A stretch of 6,256 bases of DNA from an uncultured Lachnospiraceae bacterium (GCA_947178115.1 CAMWXF010000119.1:1-6256), one strand, 5' to 3'; counted from the stretch's first letter, positions 1 to 6,120 are shown. A program made the numbers and translations. The notes: generated from the letters alone by a model not told the origin.

Positions 1-447
1 AAGTATTATGGAGATCCGGCGATTACAACGGACGTGATCGTGGGATTCCCGGGAGAGACGCAGGAGGAATTTCGGGAAACGGAAGCATTCGTGCGCAGAG
101 TCAATTTTTACGAGATGCATATTTTTAAATATTCCAGACGGCAGGGAACACGGGCGGCAGCGATGGACGGGCAGCTCACGGAAGCCGAGAAGAGCAGGCG
201 CAGCACGATCCTGTCAGAAGCGGAACGGGAAATGTCCCATAATTACCGGACAGGCTGGCTGGGCAGGGAAGCGGAAGTCCTGTTTGAGGAAAAGAAAGAA
301 AAGGACGGCAAAATCTACTGGGTCGGACATACACCGCAGTATATAAAAGCGGCAAAGGAGGCTGCCGGCACGGAAAATCTGGGGAATCAGATCCAAAGAG
401 GAACCATCTCGGGGTTTCTGGAGGAAGACATCATGCTTCTAAAATGA
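1..447 (+). CDS. mtaB: tRNA (N6-L-threonylcarbamoyladenosine(37)-C2)-methylthiotransferase MtaB, C-terminal part
   Basis: This is the 3' end of a gene that begins before the window; 148 residues are visible in frame 1, ending at TGA 445-447. MtaB is a cytosolic radical-SAM enzyme with two Fe-S clusters that adds a methylthio group to t6A37, giving ms2t6A37 in tRNAs that read ANN codons. The fragment has the family block DVIVGFPGET near its start (residues 11-20 of the fragment), then FKYSRRQGTRAA, both typical of the end of the radical-SAM barrel in methylthiotransferases. The last 60 or so residues (from GREAEVLFEE, with the GHTPQYIK block) look like a TRAM RNA-binding domain. The N-terminal cluster-binding domain and the radical-SAM CxxxCxxC motif lie outside the window, so those residues cannot be checked. 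RimO is the main alternative, but the GHTPQY block and the TRAM ending fit MtaB better. A promoter-like sequence starts right after the stop, so the next gene probably opens a new transcript. Confidence 0.9.
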   Translation, partial: KYYGDPAITTDVIVGFPGETQEEFRETEAFVRRVNFYEMHIFKYSRRQGTRAAAMDGQLTEAEKSRRSTILSEAEREMSHNYRTGWLGREAEVLFEEKKEKDGKIYWVGHTPQYIKAAKEAAGTENLGNQIQRGTISGFLEEDIMLLK

Positions 448-476
448 TTGAATTTTGTGCGGCGATAGAGTATTAT
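448..476 (+). promoter_or_regulatory. Candidate sigma-A promoter for the ireB-ruvX gene run
   Basis: A -35 box TTGAAT (448-453, four of six matches to TTGACA) and a -10 box TATTAT (471-476, five of six matches to TATAAT) are separated by exactly 17 bases. Transcription would start near 483, leaving a leader of about 43 bases before ireB. It lies wholly in the 78-base gap between mtaB and ireB. This is a match by eye, not a measured promoter. Confidence 0.6.
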
Positions 477-511
477 GGTAATAATAGGGGTAATATTAAC
501 TGACAATGGAT

Positions 512-516
512 AAGGG
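512..516 (+). promoter_or_regulatory. Ribosome binding site of ireB
   Basis: AAGGG lies nine bases before the ATG at 526. It is a moderate Shine-Dalgarno match and supports that start, which also gives the family's normal length. Confidence 0.6.
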
Positions 517-525
517 CGTGAAACT

Positions 526-789
526 ATGCAGGATTTAGAAAACACACAATTTTTTACGGTAGAGACGGAACCGGAGACGGGAGTGAAACTTGTACTTTCT
601 ACGGTGTATGAGGCACTGACGGAGAAAGGATACAATCCGGTCAATCAGATCGTGGGCTATATTATGTCCGGCGATCCCACCTATATCACGAGTCACAAGA
701 GCGCGCGCAGCCTGATCATGAAGGTGGAGCGTGATGAGCTGGTAGAAGAGATGCTTGTGGAATACATTAAGAATTCTCTGCATAAGTGA
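526..789 (+). CDS. ireB: IreB family regulatory phosphoprotein (UPF0297, YrzL-like)
   Basis: This 87-residue cytosolic protein belongs to the IreB/YrzL family (UPF0297). The diagnostic core is plain to see: [19 protein letters not shown] at about residues 27-45, then [17 protein letters not shown] at about 48-64, then an acidic helix ending in VEEMLVEYI. In Enterococcus faecalis IreB is phosphorylated on N-terminal threonines by the PASTA-domain Ser/Thr kinase IreK and acts as a negative regulator of cephalosporin resistance. Here the N-terminal tail carries threonines at 7 and 11, which could play the same part; that is inference. The gene sits directly before ruvX and a DUF1292 gene, the standard Firmicute arrangement (yrzL-yrrK-yrzB in Bacillus subtilis). 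In B. subtilis alaS lies upstream, whereas here it is mtaB. The stop overlaps possible ruvX start codons, which suggests coupled translation. Confidence 0.93.
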   Translation: MQDLENTQFFTVETEPETGVKLVLSTVYEALTEKGYNPVNQIVGYIMSGDPTYITSHKSARSLIMKVERDELVEEMLVEYIKNSLHK

Positions 790-803
790 TGGCGGGCGAA
801 CAT

Positions 804-1259
804 ATGAGAATCATGGGTTTGGACTATGGGTCTAAAACAGTGGGCGTGGCAATCAGCGACCCGCTGCTTATTACTGCACAGGGAATTGAGATTATCAGAC
901 GGAAAGATGAAAATAAACTACGACAGACGCTTGCGCGGATCGAGGAACTGATTGTAGAGTATGAGGTGTCTGAGATCGTGCTGGGTCTGCCGAAGAATAT
1001 GAACGATACGATAGGCGACAGAGCGGAGCTGTCTTTAGAATTTAAGGACAAGCTCGAGAGAAGAACGGGACTGCCCGTTACAATGTGGGACGAGAGACTT
1101 ACCACGGTGGCGGCGGATAAGGCGATGATGGAGGCCGGTATACGCAGGGAACATCGCAAGGAATATGTGGACAAGATCGCTGCGGTTTTTATCCTGCAGG
1201 GATATCTGGATTATCGCGCAAGTCATTTGCAGGATGACGCAAACGAGGAGAAAGAGTAA
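804..1259 (+). CDS. ruvX: Putative pre-16S rRNA nuclease / Holliday junction resolvase-like protein (RuvX/YqgF)
   Basis: This 151-residue protein has the RNase H-like fold of the YqgF family. Visible motifs are [11 protein letters not shown] at residues 6-16 (acidic D7), VLGLPKNMN at 59-67, WDERLTT at 95-101 (E97) and YVDKIAA around D123. D7, E97 and D123 are the expected metal-binding triad, so the enzyme should be active. E. coli YqgF takes part in maturation of the 16S rRNA 5' end; the older name, Holliday junction resolvase-like, comes from fold similarity. I chose ATG 804 because it gives the usual family start MRIMGLDYG. In-frame GTG 786 and ATG 789 overlap the ireB stop and would add six or five residues; GGCGGG at 791-796 is a fair ribosome binding site for 804. 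The acidic tail (residues 142-151) is variable in the family. The stop directly abuts the next start. Confidence 0.93.
   Translation: MRIMGLDYGSKTVGVAISDPLLITAQGIEIIRRKDENKLRQTLARIEELIVEYEVSEIVLGLPKNMNDTIGDRAELSLEFKDKLERRTGLPVTMWDERLTTVAADKAMMEAGIRREHRKEYVDKIAAVFILQGYLDYRASHLQDDANEEKE
1245..1250 (+). promoter_or_regulatory. Ribosome binding site of the DUF1292 gene
   Basis: GAGGAG inside the last codons of ruvX lies nine bases before GTG 1260 and supports this GTG start, which begins on the base after the ruvX stop. Confidence 0.6.
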
Positions 1260-1514
1260 GTGGAAAAGATTGTTTTTACGGCGCAGGGAGAAGAAGCTGT
1301 TGAATTCTACGTATTGGAGCAGACCAGACTGGGCGGGATCAACTATATTCTGGTGACGGATTCCGAGGACGGAGACGCGGAGGCATTAATCCTTCGGGAT
1401 ATTTCCACAGATGGAGAGACGGAAGCCATATACGAGATTGTGACAGAGGATGAGGAACTGAATGCAGTGGCAGCTGTATTTGAAAATATGTTAGACGACG
1501 TGAAATTAATGTAA
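1260..1514 (+). CDS. yrzB: DUF1292 family protein (YrzB-like)
   Basis: This is an 84-residue, strongly acidic, soluble protein of the DUF1292 (YrzB) family, whose function is unknown. Recognisable blocks are FYVLEQTRLGGINYILVTDS at about residues 16-35, AEALILRDIS at about 40-49, and YEIVTEDEELNAVAAVFENML near the C-terminus. No membrane segment, signal peptide or metal-binding cysteine motif is visible. The GTG start has no gap from the ruvX stop, so the two are almost certainly translated from the same message. Family membership is clear and the position after ireB and ruvX is the classic one in Firmicutes. Any biochemical role would be a guess. Some Clostridia are thought to carry a Fur-type regulator after this gene; none is present here. 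Confidence 0.9.
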   Translation: MEKIVFTAQGEEAVEFYVLEQTRLGGINYILVTDSEDGDAEALILRDISTDGETEAIYEIVTEDEELNAVAAVFENMLDDVKLM

Positions 1515-1529
1515 TGAGTACCGGTCATG

Positions 1530-1577
1530 GCGATGGCAGGGAATGACGATGGGTCAGACCGATGTGCATCGCTTTTT
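1530..1577 (+). other. Possible attenuator-like leader upstream of rnj
   Basis: GCGATG (1530-1535) can pair with CATCGC (1567-1572), which is followed at once by TTTTT (1573-1577). The same CATCG can instead pair locally with CGAT at 1560-1563 in a short hairpin, so the two folds exclude each other. A third option pairs CCGAT (1559-1563) with ATCGG (1578-1582). Stems of only 4-6 bp and a 31-base loop make a real terminator uncertain. It lies in the 89-base gap between the DUF1292 gene and the TTG start of RNase J. Confidence 0.25.
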
Positions 1578-1590
1578 ATCGGGAAGAGAA

Positions 1591-1596
1591 TGGAGG
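1591..1596 (+). promoter_or_regulatory. Ribosome binding site that decides the TTG start of rnj
   Basis: TGGAGG lies seven bases before TTG 1604. The upstream in-frame ATG at 1562 has no comparable site and would add 14 residues not usual for the family, so this site argues for the TTG start. Confidence 0.75.
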
Positions 1597-1603
1597 AAAA
1601 TAT

Positions 1604-3280
1604 TTGAAAAAAATTGAACAGGGAAAAGCGGCTTCTAAGCTGAAAGTGATCCCATTAGGCGGTTTAGAGCAGATTGGGCTTAATATTACTGCCTTTGAGT
1701 ATGAAGACAGCATTATTGTAGTGGATTGCGGGCTGTCGTTTCCCGAAGATGAGATGCTGGGAATAGATCTCGTGATTCCGGATATCACTTATCTGAAAGA
1801 ACATGCGGATAAGGTGAAGGGATTTGTTATCACCCATGGGCATGAGGATCATATCGGCGCTCTGCCCTATGTTCTGAAGGAACTGAACGTGCCGATCTAT
1901 GCGACGCGGCTGACTATGGGAATTATCGAAAATAAACTGGCCGAGCATGATCTGACGGCTAAGACGAAGCGCAAAGTTGTGAAGTTTGGTCAGTCCATTA
2001 ATCTGGGACAGTTTCGGATAGAATTTATCAGGACGAATCACAGTATTGTGGATGCCGCGGCACTGGCAATCTACTCGCCTGCAGGTGTTGTGGTGCATAC
2101 CGGTGACTTTAAGGTGGATTATACGCCGGTATTCGGAGATGCCATTGATCTGCAGCGGTTTGCCGAGATCGGCAGGAAGGGTGTGCTGGCACTTATGTGT
2201 GATTCCACCAACGCGGAGCGGCTTGGATTTACACCTTCCGAGAAGACGGTGGGAAGAACGTTTGACAGTCTGTTTGCGGAGCACAAGGATACGAGGATTA
2301 TTATTGCGACTTTTGCATCGAATGTGGACCGTGTACAGCAGATTATTAATTCCGCCTACAAGTTTGGCAGAAAAGTTGTGGTGGAAGGCAGGAGTATGGT
2401 TAATATCATCGATACTGCTTCTGCGCTGGGATGTCTGCACATTCCGGAGAACACGTTGATTGACATAGAACAATTAAAGAATTATCCTAATGACAAGACG
2501 GTCATCATCACGACCGGAAGTCAGGGAGAGAGTATGGCGGCGCTTAGCCGTATGGCCAGTGACAATCATAAGAAGATATCGATTCTGCCCGGCGATACGG
2601 TCATCTTCTCATCCCATCCGATACCGGGTAATGAGAAGGCGGTCACGAATGTCATCAATGAGCTGCAGATGAAGGGCGCAGACGTGATTTTTCAGGATGT
2701 ACATGTATCCGGACATGCCTGTCAGGAGGAGATCAAGCTGATCTACAGTCTGGTGAAGCCGAAGTATGCAGTGCCGATTCACGGAGAGTATAAGCATCGG
2801 AAGGCGCAGGCGAAGATTGCGGATGAACTGGGGATTCCGAAGGATCATATCTTTATGATACAGTCCGGTGACGTGCTGGAGATGGATGAGGAAAATGCAC
2901 AGATCGCCGGTAAGGTTCCTGTGGGCGCCATTCTGGTGGACGGCCTGGGTGTCGGTGATGTGGGCAATGTGGTTCTGCGTGACAGACAGCATCTGGCGGA
3001 GGATGGTATCCTGATCGTTGTGCTGGCACTGGATTCTTACAGCGATCAACTTGTATCCGGTCCGGATATCGTGTCAAGAGGATTTGTCTATGTCAAAGAA
3101 TCCGATGAGCTCCTGGATGAGGCACGGCTTCTGGTAAATGATGCGGTACAGGGCTGCCTGGACAAAGGCAAAACCGATTGGGGCAGGTTAAAGTCTACGA
3201 TCAAGGATGTACTGAGTGAATTTGTGTGGAAGAAGACTAAACGCCGGCCGATGATCCTGCCTATTATCATGGAAGTGTAA
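1604..3280 (+). CDS. rnj: Ribonuclease J
   Basis: RNase J is a cytosolic metallo-beta-lactamase/beta-CASP nuclease with 5'-3' exonuclease and endonuclease activity, used in mRNA turnover and rRNA maturation in Firmicutes. From TTG 1604 the protein has 558 residues, close to the 555 usual for the family. The metal-binding motif HGHEDH is at residues 78-83 (H78, H80, D82, H83); H146 lies in NHSIVD, D168 in HTGDFKVD, and H393 in VPIHGEYKH. H367 and H371 in HVSGH fit the beta-CASP substrate-phosphate pocket. The beta-CASP region covers roughly 200-375 and the C-terminal domain ends in KRRPMILPIIMEV. All expected catalytic residues are present, so it should be active. B. subtilis has two paralogues, J1 and J2; the window cannot show whether a second copy exists here. 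It is embedded in the ireB-trmR gene run and followed by a YlbF-family gene. A longer product from ATG 1562 is possible but less likely. Confidence 0.95.
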   Translation: MKKIEQGKAASKLKVIPLGGLEQIGLNITAFEYEDSIIVVDCGLSFPEDEMLGIDLVIPDITYLKEHADKVKGFVITHGHEDHIGALPYVLKELNVPIYATRLTMGIIENKLAEHDLTAKTKRKVVKFGQSINLGQFRIEFIRTNHSIVDAAALAIYSPAGVVVHTGDFKVDYTPVFGDAIDLQRFAEIGRKGVLALMCDSTNAERLGFTPSEKTVGRTFDSLFAEHKDTRIIIATFASNVDRVQQIINSAYKFGRKVVVEGRSMVNIIDTASALGCLHIPENTLIDIEQLKNYPNDKTVIITTGSQGESMAALSRMASDNHKKISILPGDTVIFSSHPIPGNEKAVTNVINELQMKGADVIFQDVHVSGHACQEEIKLIYSLVKPKYAVPIHGEYKHRKAQAKIADELGIPKDHIFMIQSGDVLEMDEENAQIAGKVPVGAILVDGLGVGDVGNVVLRDRQHLAEDGILIVVLALDSYSDQLVSGPDIVSRGFVYVKESDELLDEARLLVNDAVQGCLDKGKTDWGRLKSTIKDVLSEFVWKKTKRRPMILPIIMEV

Positions 3281-3335
3281 CACCGTGACCGCAGTTTAGT
3301 CATTGTACAGTGGAGAAAGCGATATATCCATACTT

Positions 3336-3342
3336 AAGGAGG
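3336..3342 (+). promoter_or_regulatory. Ribosome binding site that decides the start of the YlbF-family gene
   Basis: AAGGAGG, a near-perfect Shine-Dalgarno sequence, lies nine bases before ATG 3352. It rules against the longer reading from GTG 3310, which would read through this site. Confidence 0.85.
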
Positions 3343-3351
3343 AATGACGAC

Positions 3352-3684
3352 ATGTCAGACAGCGAAATTATGGAAGCCGCTAAGAAGTTTGCGGCGATCA
3401 TTCAGGAGACTGATACTTATAAGGAATATTATAATCAGAGAGAAAGAGTAAAGAAACAACCTGAACTGTATGACAAAATCAATGAATATCGACAGAGGAA
3501 TTTTGATCTTCAGCAGGAGTCGGACAGTGAAGATCTGTTTGAACGGATGGAAGCGTTTGATCAGGAGTATGCGAAATTCCGGGAGAATCCGCTGGTGGAT
3601 GATTTCCTGAGGGCGGAGCTCGCTTTTTGCAGAATGATGCAGGACGTTGAAATATTGCTTGCGGCAGAGATCGACTTTGAATGA
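3352..3684 (+). CDS. YlbF family regulator (DUF964)
   Basis: This is a 110-residue, mostly helical, soluble protein that fits the YlbF/YmcA (DUF964) family. Visible features are an N-terminal helix with AAKKFAAIIQETDTYKEYY (about residues 9-27), a charged middle segment with YDKINEYRQRNFDLQQ (about 43-58), and a final block with FRENPLVDDFLRAELAFCRMM. The C-terminal cysteine pair of some Ric proteins is not visible; there is a single Cys in AFCRMM. In Bacillus subtilis YlbF (RicF), YmcA (RicA) and YaaT (RicT) form an Fe-S complex that aids RNase Y-dependent mRNA processing and affects competence, sporulation and biofilm formation. Which family member this corresponds to cannot be settled by eye, so no symbol is given. 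It follows RNase J by 71 bases, and its TGA overlaps a possible ATG of the next gene (ATGA at 3681-3684). Confidence 0.85.
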   Translation: MSDSEIMEAAKKFAAIIQETDTYKEYYNQRERVKKQPELYDKINEYRQRNFDLQQESDSEDLFERMEAFDQEYAKFRENPLVDDFLRAELAFCRMMQDVEILLAAEIDFE

Positions 3685-3704
3685 CGGTCAGAATGGAGAA
3701 AGTT

Positions 3705-4088
3705 ATGAATTGGAAGTATCTTGTAGGAGGAACGCTCCAACTGATTATTAAAGCAGTTGCGCTTGTGTTTATCATTACGTATATTCTCCGCTTATCGGCG
3801 GCGGCGTATGATTATGGCTATCGTGTATTTGCGGAACCGCCGATTTCGGTGGGAGAGGGCAGGACGATCAGCGTCTTTATAGATGATAAGGACTCCGCGA
3901 AAGAAGTAGGAGAGATGTTACAGGACAAAGGGCTGATTCGTGATGCGAATCTGTTCTTGATTCAGGAACTTCTGTCCGAGCACCGGGGAAAGATTAAGCC
4001 GGGGATCTATGACCTGAACACTTCCATGACAGCGCAGGAGATGTTGGCCGTGATTGCGCCGGACGAGGAAGAAGAGAGTGAAGAATAG
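3705..4088 (+). CDS. Short membrane-anchored MltG/YceG-like protein lacking the catalytic domain
   Basis: This 127-residue protein has an N-terminal membrane segment (about residues 11-30, LQLIIKAVALVFIITYILRL) and then a domain like the N-terminal LysM-like part of the endolytic transglycosylase MltG. That part reads ISVFIDDKDSAKEVGEMLQDKGLI (about 55-78), then KPGIYDLNTSMTAQEML (about 98-114). MltG proteins usually run to 340-360 residues or more, with a YceG catalytic domain carrying an essential Glu. Here the protein stops after the LysM-like part with an acidic tail, so no transglycosylase activity is expected. The domain probably faces outward; a role in peptidoglycan or division-site binding is inference. 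The gene holds the position of yrrL (mltG) before trmR in B. subtilis. I chose ATG 3705 for its GGAG at 3695-3698; ATG 3681, overlapping the previous stop, or ATG 3693 would add eight or four residues. Databases may label it aminodeoxychorismate lyase, an outdated name. Confidence 0.75.
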   Translation: MNWKYLVGGTLQLIIKAVALVFIITYILRLSAAAYDYGYRVFAEPPISVGEGRTISVFIDDKDSAKEVGEMLQDKGLIRDANLFLIQELLSEHRGKIKPGIYDLNTSMTAQEMLAVIAPDEEEESEE

Positions 4089-4109
4089 CGTGAGAAGGGC
4101 GGTATTACA

Positions 4110-4754
4110 ATGATAACAGACGAGCGGATGAGCGCGTTTATCGATTCTCTGGATACCGGCAATACTCCTTTCTTAAATGAAATAGAGAGTGAAGCGAAGA
4201 AAACCAATGTGCCCGTTATCCGCACGCAGGTGCAGAGCTTGATTAAGCTGCTGCTTGCGATGCAGAAGCCGAAGTCGATTTTGGAGGTGGGCTGTGCCAT
4301 TGGTTTTTCTGCTTTACTTATGAGTGAGTATGCGCCGGCGGACTGTCATATTACGACGATTGAGAATTATGTGAAAAGGATTCCCGTGGCGCGGGAAAAT
4401 TTCAGACGTGCCGGCAGGGAAGACAGGATCACATTGTTAGAAGGAGATGCGACGGATATTCTGAAAGAACTGGACGGCTCTTATGACCTGATCTTCATGG
4501 ATGCAGCAAAGGGGCAGTATATTCACTTCCTGCCGGATGTCTTAAGGCTGCTTTCTCCGGGAGGAATTCTGCTGTCGGATAATGTGTTGCAGGACGGAGA
4601 CATCATAGAGTCGCGTTTTGCGGTGACGCGGAGAAACCGCACCATACACAGCCGCATGAGAGAATATTTATATGAGTTAAAGCATCATCCCGAGCTGGAG
4701 ACGGTGATTCTGCCGGTGGGAGACGGGGTGACGATCAGTGTTCGGAGGACATGA
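4110..4754 (+). CDS. trmR: tRNA 5-hydroxyuridine methyltransferase TrmR (class I SAM O-methyltransferase, YrrM-like)
   Basis: This 214-residue enzyme belongs to the O-methyltransferase family 3 (caffeoyl-CoA/catechol type). The SAM site is seen as LEVGCAIGFSAL (residues 58-69), an acidic residue E85 in TTIENY after the second strand, and GDA at 112-114. The metal and active-site residues are D131 in FMDAAKGQY and D157-N158 in LLSDNVLQDG. B. subtilis TrmR (YrrM) methylates ho5U34 to mo5U34 at the wobble base of several tRNAs. DAAKGQY and the neighbouring U32 gene make that the best assignment, because U32 TrhP proteins form the ho5U34 substrate. Small-molecule O-methyltransferases share the fold, so specificity is inferred mainly from context. 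AAGGG at 4095-4099 lies ten bases before the ATG. The gap from the MltG-like gene is only 21 bases. Confidence 0.88.
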   Translation: MITDERMSAFIDSLDTGNTPFLNEIESEAKKTNVPVIRTQVQSLIKLLLAMQKPKSILEVGCAIGFSALLMSEYAPADCHITTIENYVKRIPVARENFRRAGREDRITLLEGDATDILKELDGSYDLIFMDAAKGQYIHFLPDVLRLLSPGGILLSDNVLQDGDIIESRFAVTRRNRTIHSRMREYLYELKHHPELETVILPVGDGVTISVRRT

Positions 4755-4755
4755 A

Positions 4756-4793
4756 GTTGCACTAAGGTCGTAGAGAGCATGACTTAGTGTAGC
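4756..4793 (+). repeat. Imperfect inverted repeat / RNA hairpin between trmR and trhP
   Basis: GTTGCACTAAG (4756-4766) plus TC (4768-4769) pairs with GACTTAGTGTAGC (4781-4793). This gives 13 base pairs including two G-U pairs, one bulged G at 4767 and an 11-base loop (4770-4780). The core CACTAAG/CTTAGTG is perfect. The structure starts two bases after the trmR stop and ends 11 bases before the GAAAGG binding site of trhP. No T-run follows, so it is not a standard intrinsic terminator. It could be a processing or stabilising hairpin, or one copy of a dispersed short repeat. Confidence 0.6.
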
Positions 4794-4821
4794 GACGTGT
4801 GCCTGAAAGGATAGAAACAGC

Positions 4822-6120
4822 ATGAAAAAACCTGAGTTATTAATTCCGGCGAGTAGCTTGGAAGTGTTGAAAACAGCGGTTATATTCGGAGCGGATGCGG
4901 TCTATATCGGCGGAGAAGCATTCGGACTGCGTGCCAAGGCGAAGAACTTTACGCCGGAGGAAATGGCGGAGGGAATTGCTTTTGCCCATGAGCACGGCGT
5001 GAGGGTGCATGTGACCGCGAATATTCTGGCGCACAATTATGACTTGGAGGGTGCCGAAGCGTATTTCCGCGAGTTAAAAGAGATGAAACCTGATGCGTTG
5101 ATCATTGCGGATCCCGGAATGTTTATGCTGGCGCGGGAGATCTGCCCGGAAATTGATATTCATGTATCCACACAGGCGAATAATACCAATTATATGACGT
5201 ATCAATTCTGGCAGAAGCTGGGCGCGAAACGTGTTGTCTCCGCCAGAGAATTATCTTTGCGGGAAATCAGGGAGATCAGAGAACATATTTCCGATGACCT
5301 GGAGATCGAGAGCTTCATCCATGGAGCGATGTGTATTTCCTATTCGGGCAGATGTCTCCTGAGCAGTTATTTTACGGGCAGAGACGCGAACCATGGAGCG
5401 TGTACGCATCCATGCCGCTGGAAGTATGCCGTGGTGGAGGAGACACGCCCGGGGGAGTATCTGCCTGTCTATGAGAACGAACGGGGGACCTATATTTTTA
5501 ATTCCAAGGACTTATGTATGATAGAGCATATTCCTGAAATGATTGCCGCAGGGATCGACAGCTTTAAGATAGAAGGTCGGATGAAGACGGCGCTCTATGT
5601 AGCGACGGTGGCGCGTACATACCGTAAAGCGATCGACGATTATCTGGAGTCAGAGGAAAAATACTGCGCCAATATGGACTGGTATCTGGCGGAGATTTCT
5701 AAGTGTACTTACCGGCAGTTTACGACAGGGTTCTATTTCGGTAAACCGGATGAGAATACCCAGATCTATGACAATAATACCTATGTGAACGAATATACTT
5801 ATCTTGGCATCGTGGGAAGTCTGAGACCGGTACCGGGTGCAGACAGCGGAACGGACGGTTTCGGAAATGCCGGCGGTGGGATTGCCGGACAAGGCGGAGC
5901 ACATTTGTGCGCTCGCATCGAACAGCGCAACAAGTTCTGCGTGGGCGATTCCATCGAGATCATGAAGCCCGACGGAACCAATGTTCCCGTTCAGGTTCTT
6001 GCCATGTATGACGAACAGGGACAGCCCGTGGAATCCTGCCCGCATTCTAAACAGGTGATAGATGTGCTGCTTTCCGAGACCCCACAGGTGTATGATATAC
6101 TGCGGGTTGGGAATTGTTAG
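4822..6120 (+). CDS. trhP: U32 family protein, tRNA 5-hydroxylation protein TrhP (annotated as peptidase U32)
   Basis: This 432-residue protein belongs to the U32 family, once called peptidases but now known largely as Fe-S proteins acting in RNA or cofactor hydroxylation. The full U32 signature ESFIHGAMCISYSGRCLLS occupies residues 163-181. Cysteines C171, C178, C194 or C198 (in GACTHPCRW) and C232 (in SKDLC) are spaced like the four [4Fe-4S] ligands of UbiU/TrhP-type proteins. The N-terminal half starts KPELLIPASSLE and looks like a barrel; a C-terminal beta domain follows (about 322-432). TrhP uses prephenate-dependent chemistry in E. coli to make ho5U34, which the neighbouring TrmR would methylate to mo5U34. 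B. subtilis has two such genes here (yrrN, yrrO); only one is present in this window. Residues 336-361 form an unusual Gly-rich insertion. GAAAGG (4805-4810) precedes ATG 4822. Other U32 members such as RlhA are less likely given the trmR neighbour. Confidence 0.88.
   Translation: MKKPELLIPASSLEVLKTAVIFGADAVYIGGEAFGLRAKAKNFTPEEMAEGIAFAHEHGVRVHVTANILAHNYDLEGAEAYFRELKEMKPDALIIADPGMFMLAREICPEIDIHVSTQANNTNYMTYQFWQKLGAKRVVSARELSLREIREIREHISDDLEIESFIHGAMCISYSGRCLLSSYFTGRDANHGACTHPCRWKYAVVEETRPGEYLPVYENERGTYIFNSKDLCMIEHIPEMIAAGIDSFKIEGRMKTALYVATVARTYRKAIDDYLESEEKYCANMDWYLAEISKCTYRQFTTGFYFGKPDENTQIYDNNTYVNEYTYLGIVGSLRPVPGADSGTDGFGNAGGGIAGQGGAHLCARIEQRNKFCVGDSIEIMKPDGTNVPVQVLAMYDEQGQPVESCPHSKQVIDVLLSETPQVYDILRVGNC

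Noticed and set aside
1562..1603. ATG 1562 as the start of RNase J
   Set aside because: There is no Shine-Dalgarno sequence before it, while TGGAGG is ideally placed for TTG 1604; the 14 extra residues are not typical of the family.
1664..2473. A 269-codon open frame on the minus strand opposite RNase J
   Set aside because: It lies fully antisense to a gene with intact catalytic motifs, its translation resembles no family, and it is rich in His, Arg and Asn as expected of a shadow frame.
3303..3336. A promoter upstream of the YlbF-family gene (TTGTAC with TATAT or TACTTA)
   Set aside because: The spacings of about 12-14 or 22 bases are not suitable for sigma-A, and no other pair fits.
3310..3351. 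GTG 3310 as the start of the YlbF-family gene
   Set aside because: The frame would run through the AAGGAGG site at 3336-3342, and the family start matches ATG 3352.
4756..4793. Intrinsic terminator between trmR and trhP
   Set aside because: The hairpin is real on paper, but no T-run follows it and the stem is not GC-rich; it is kept as an inverted repeat instead.
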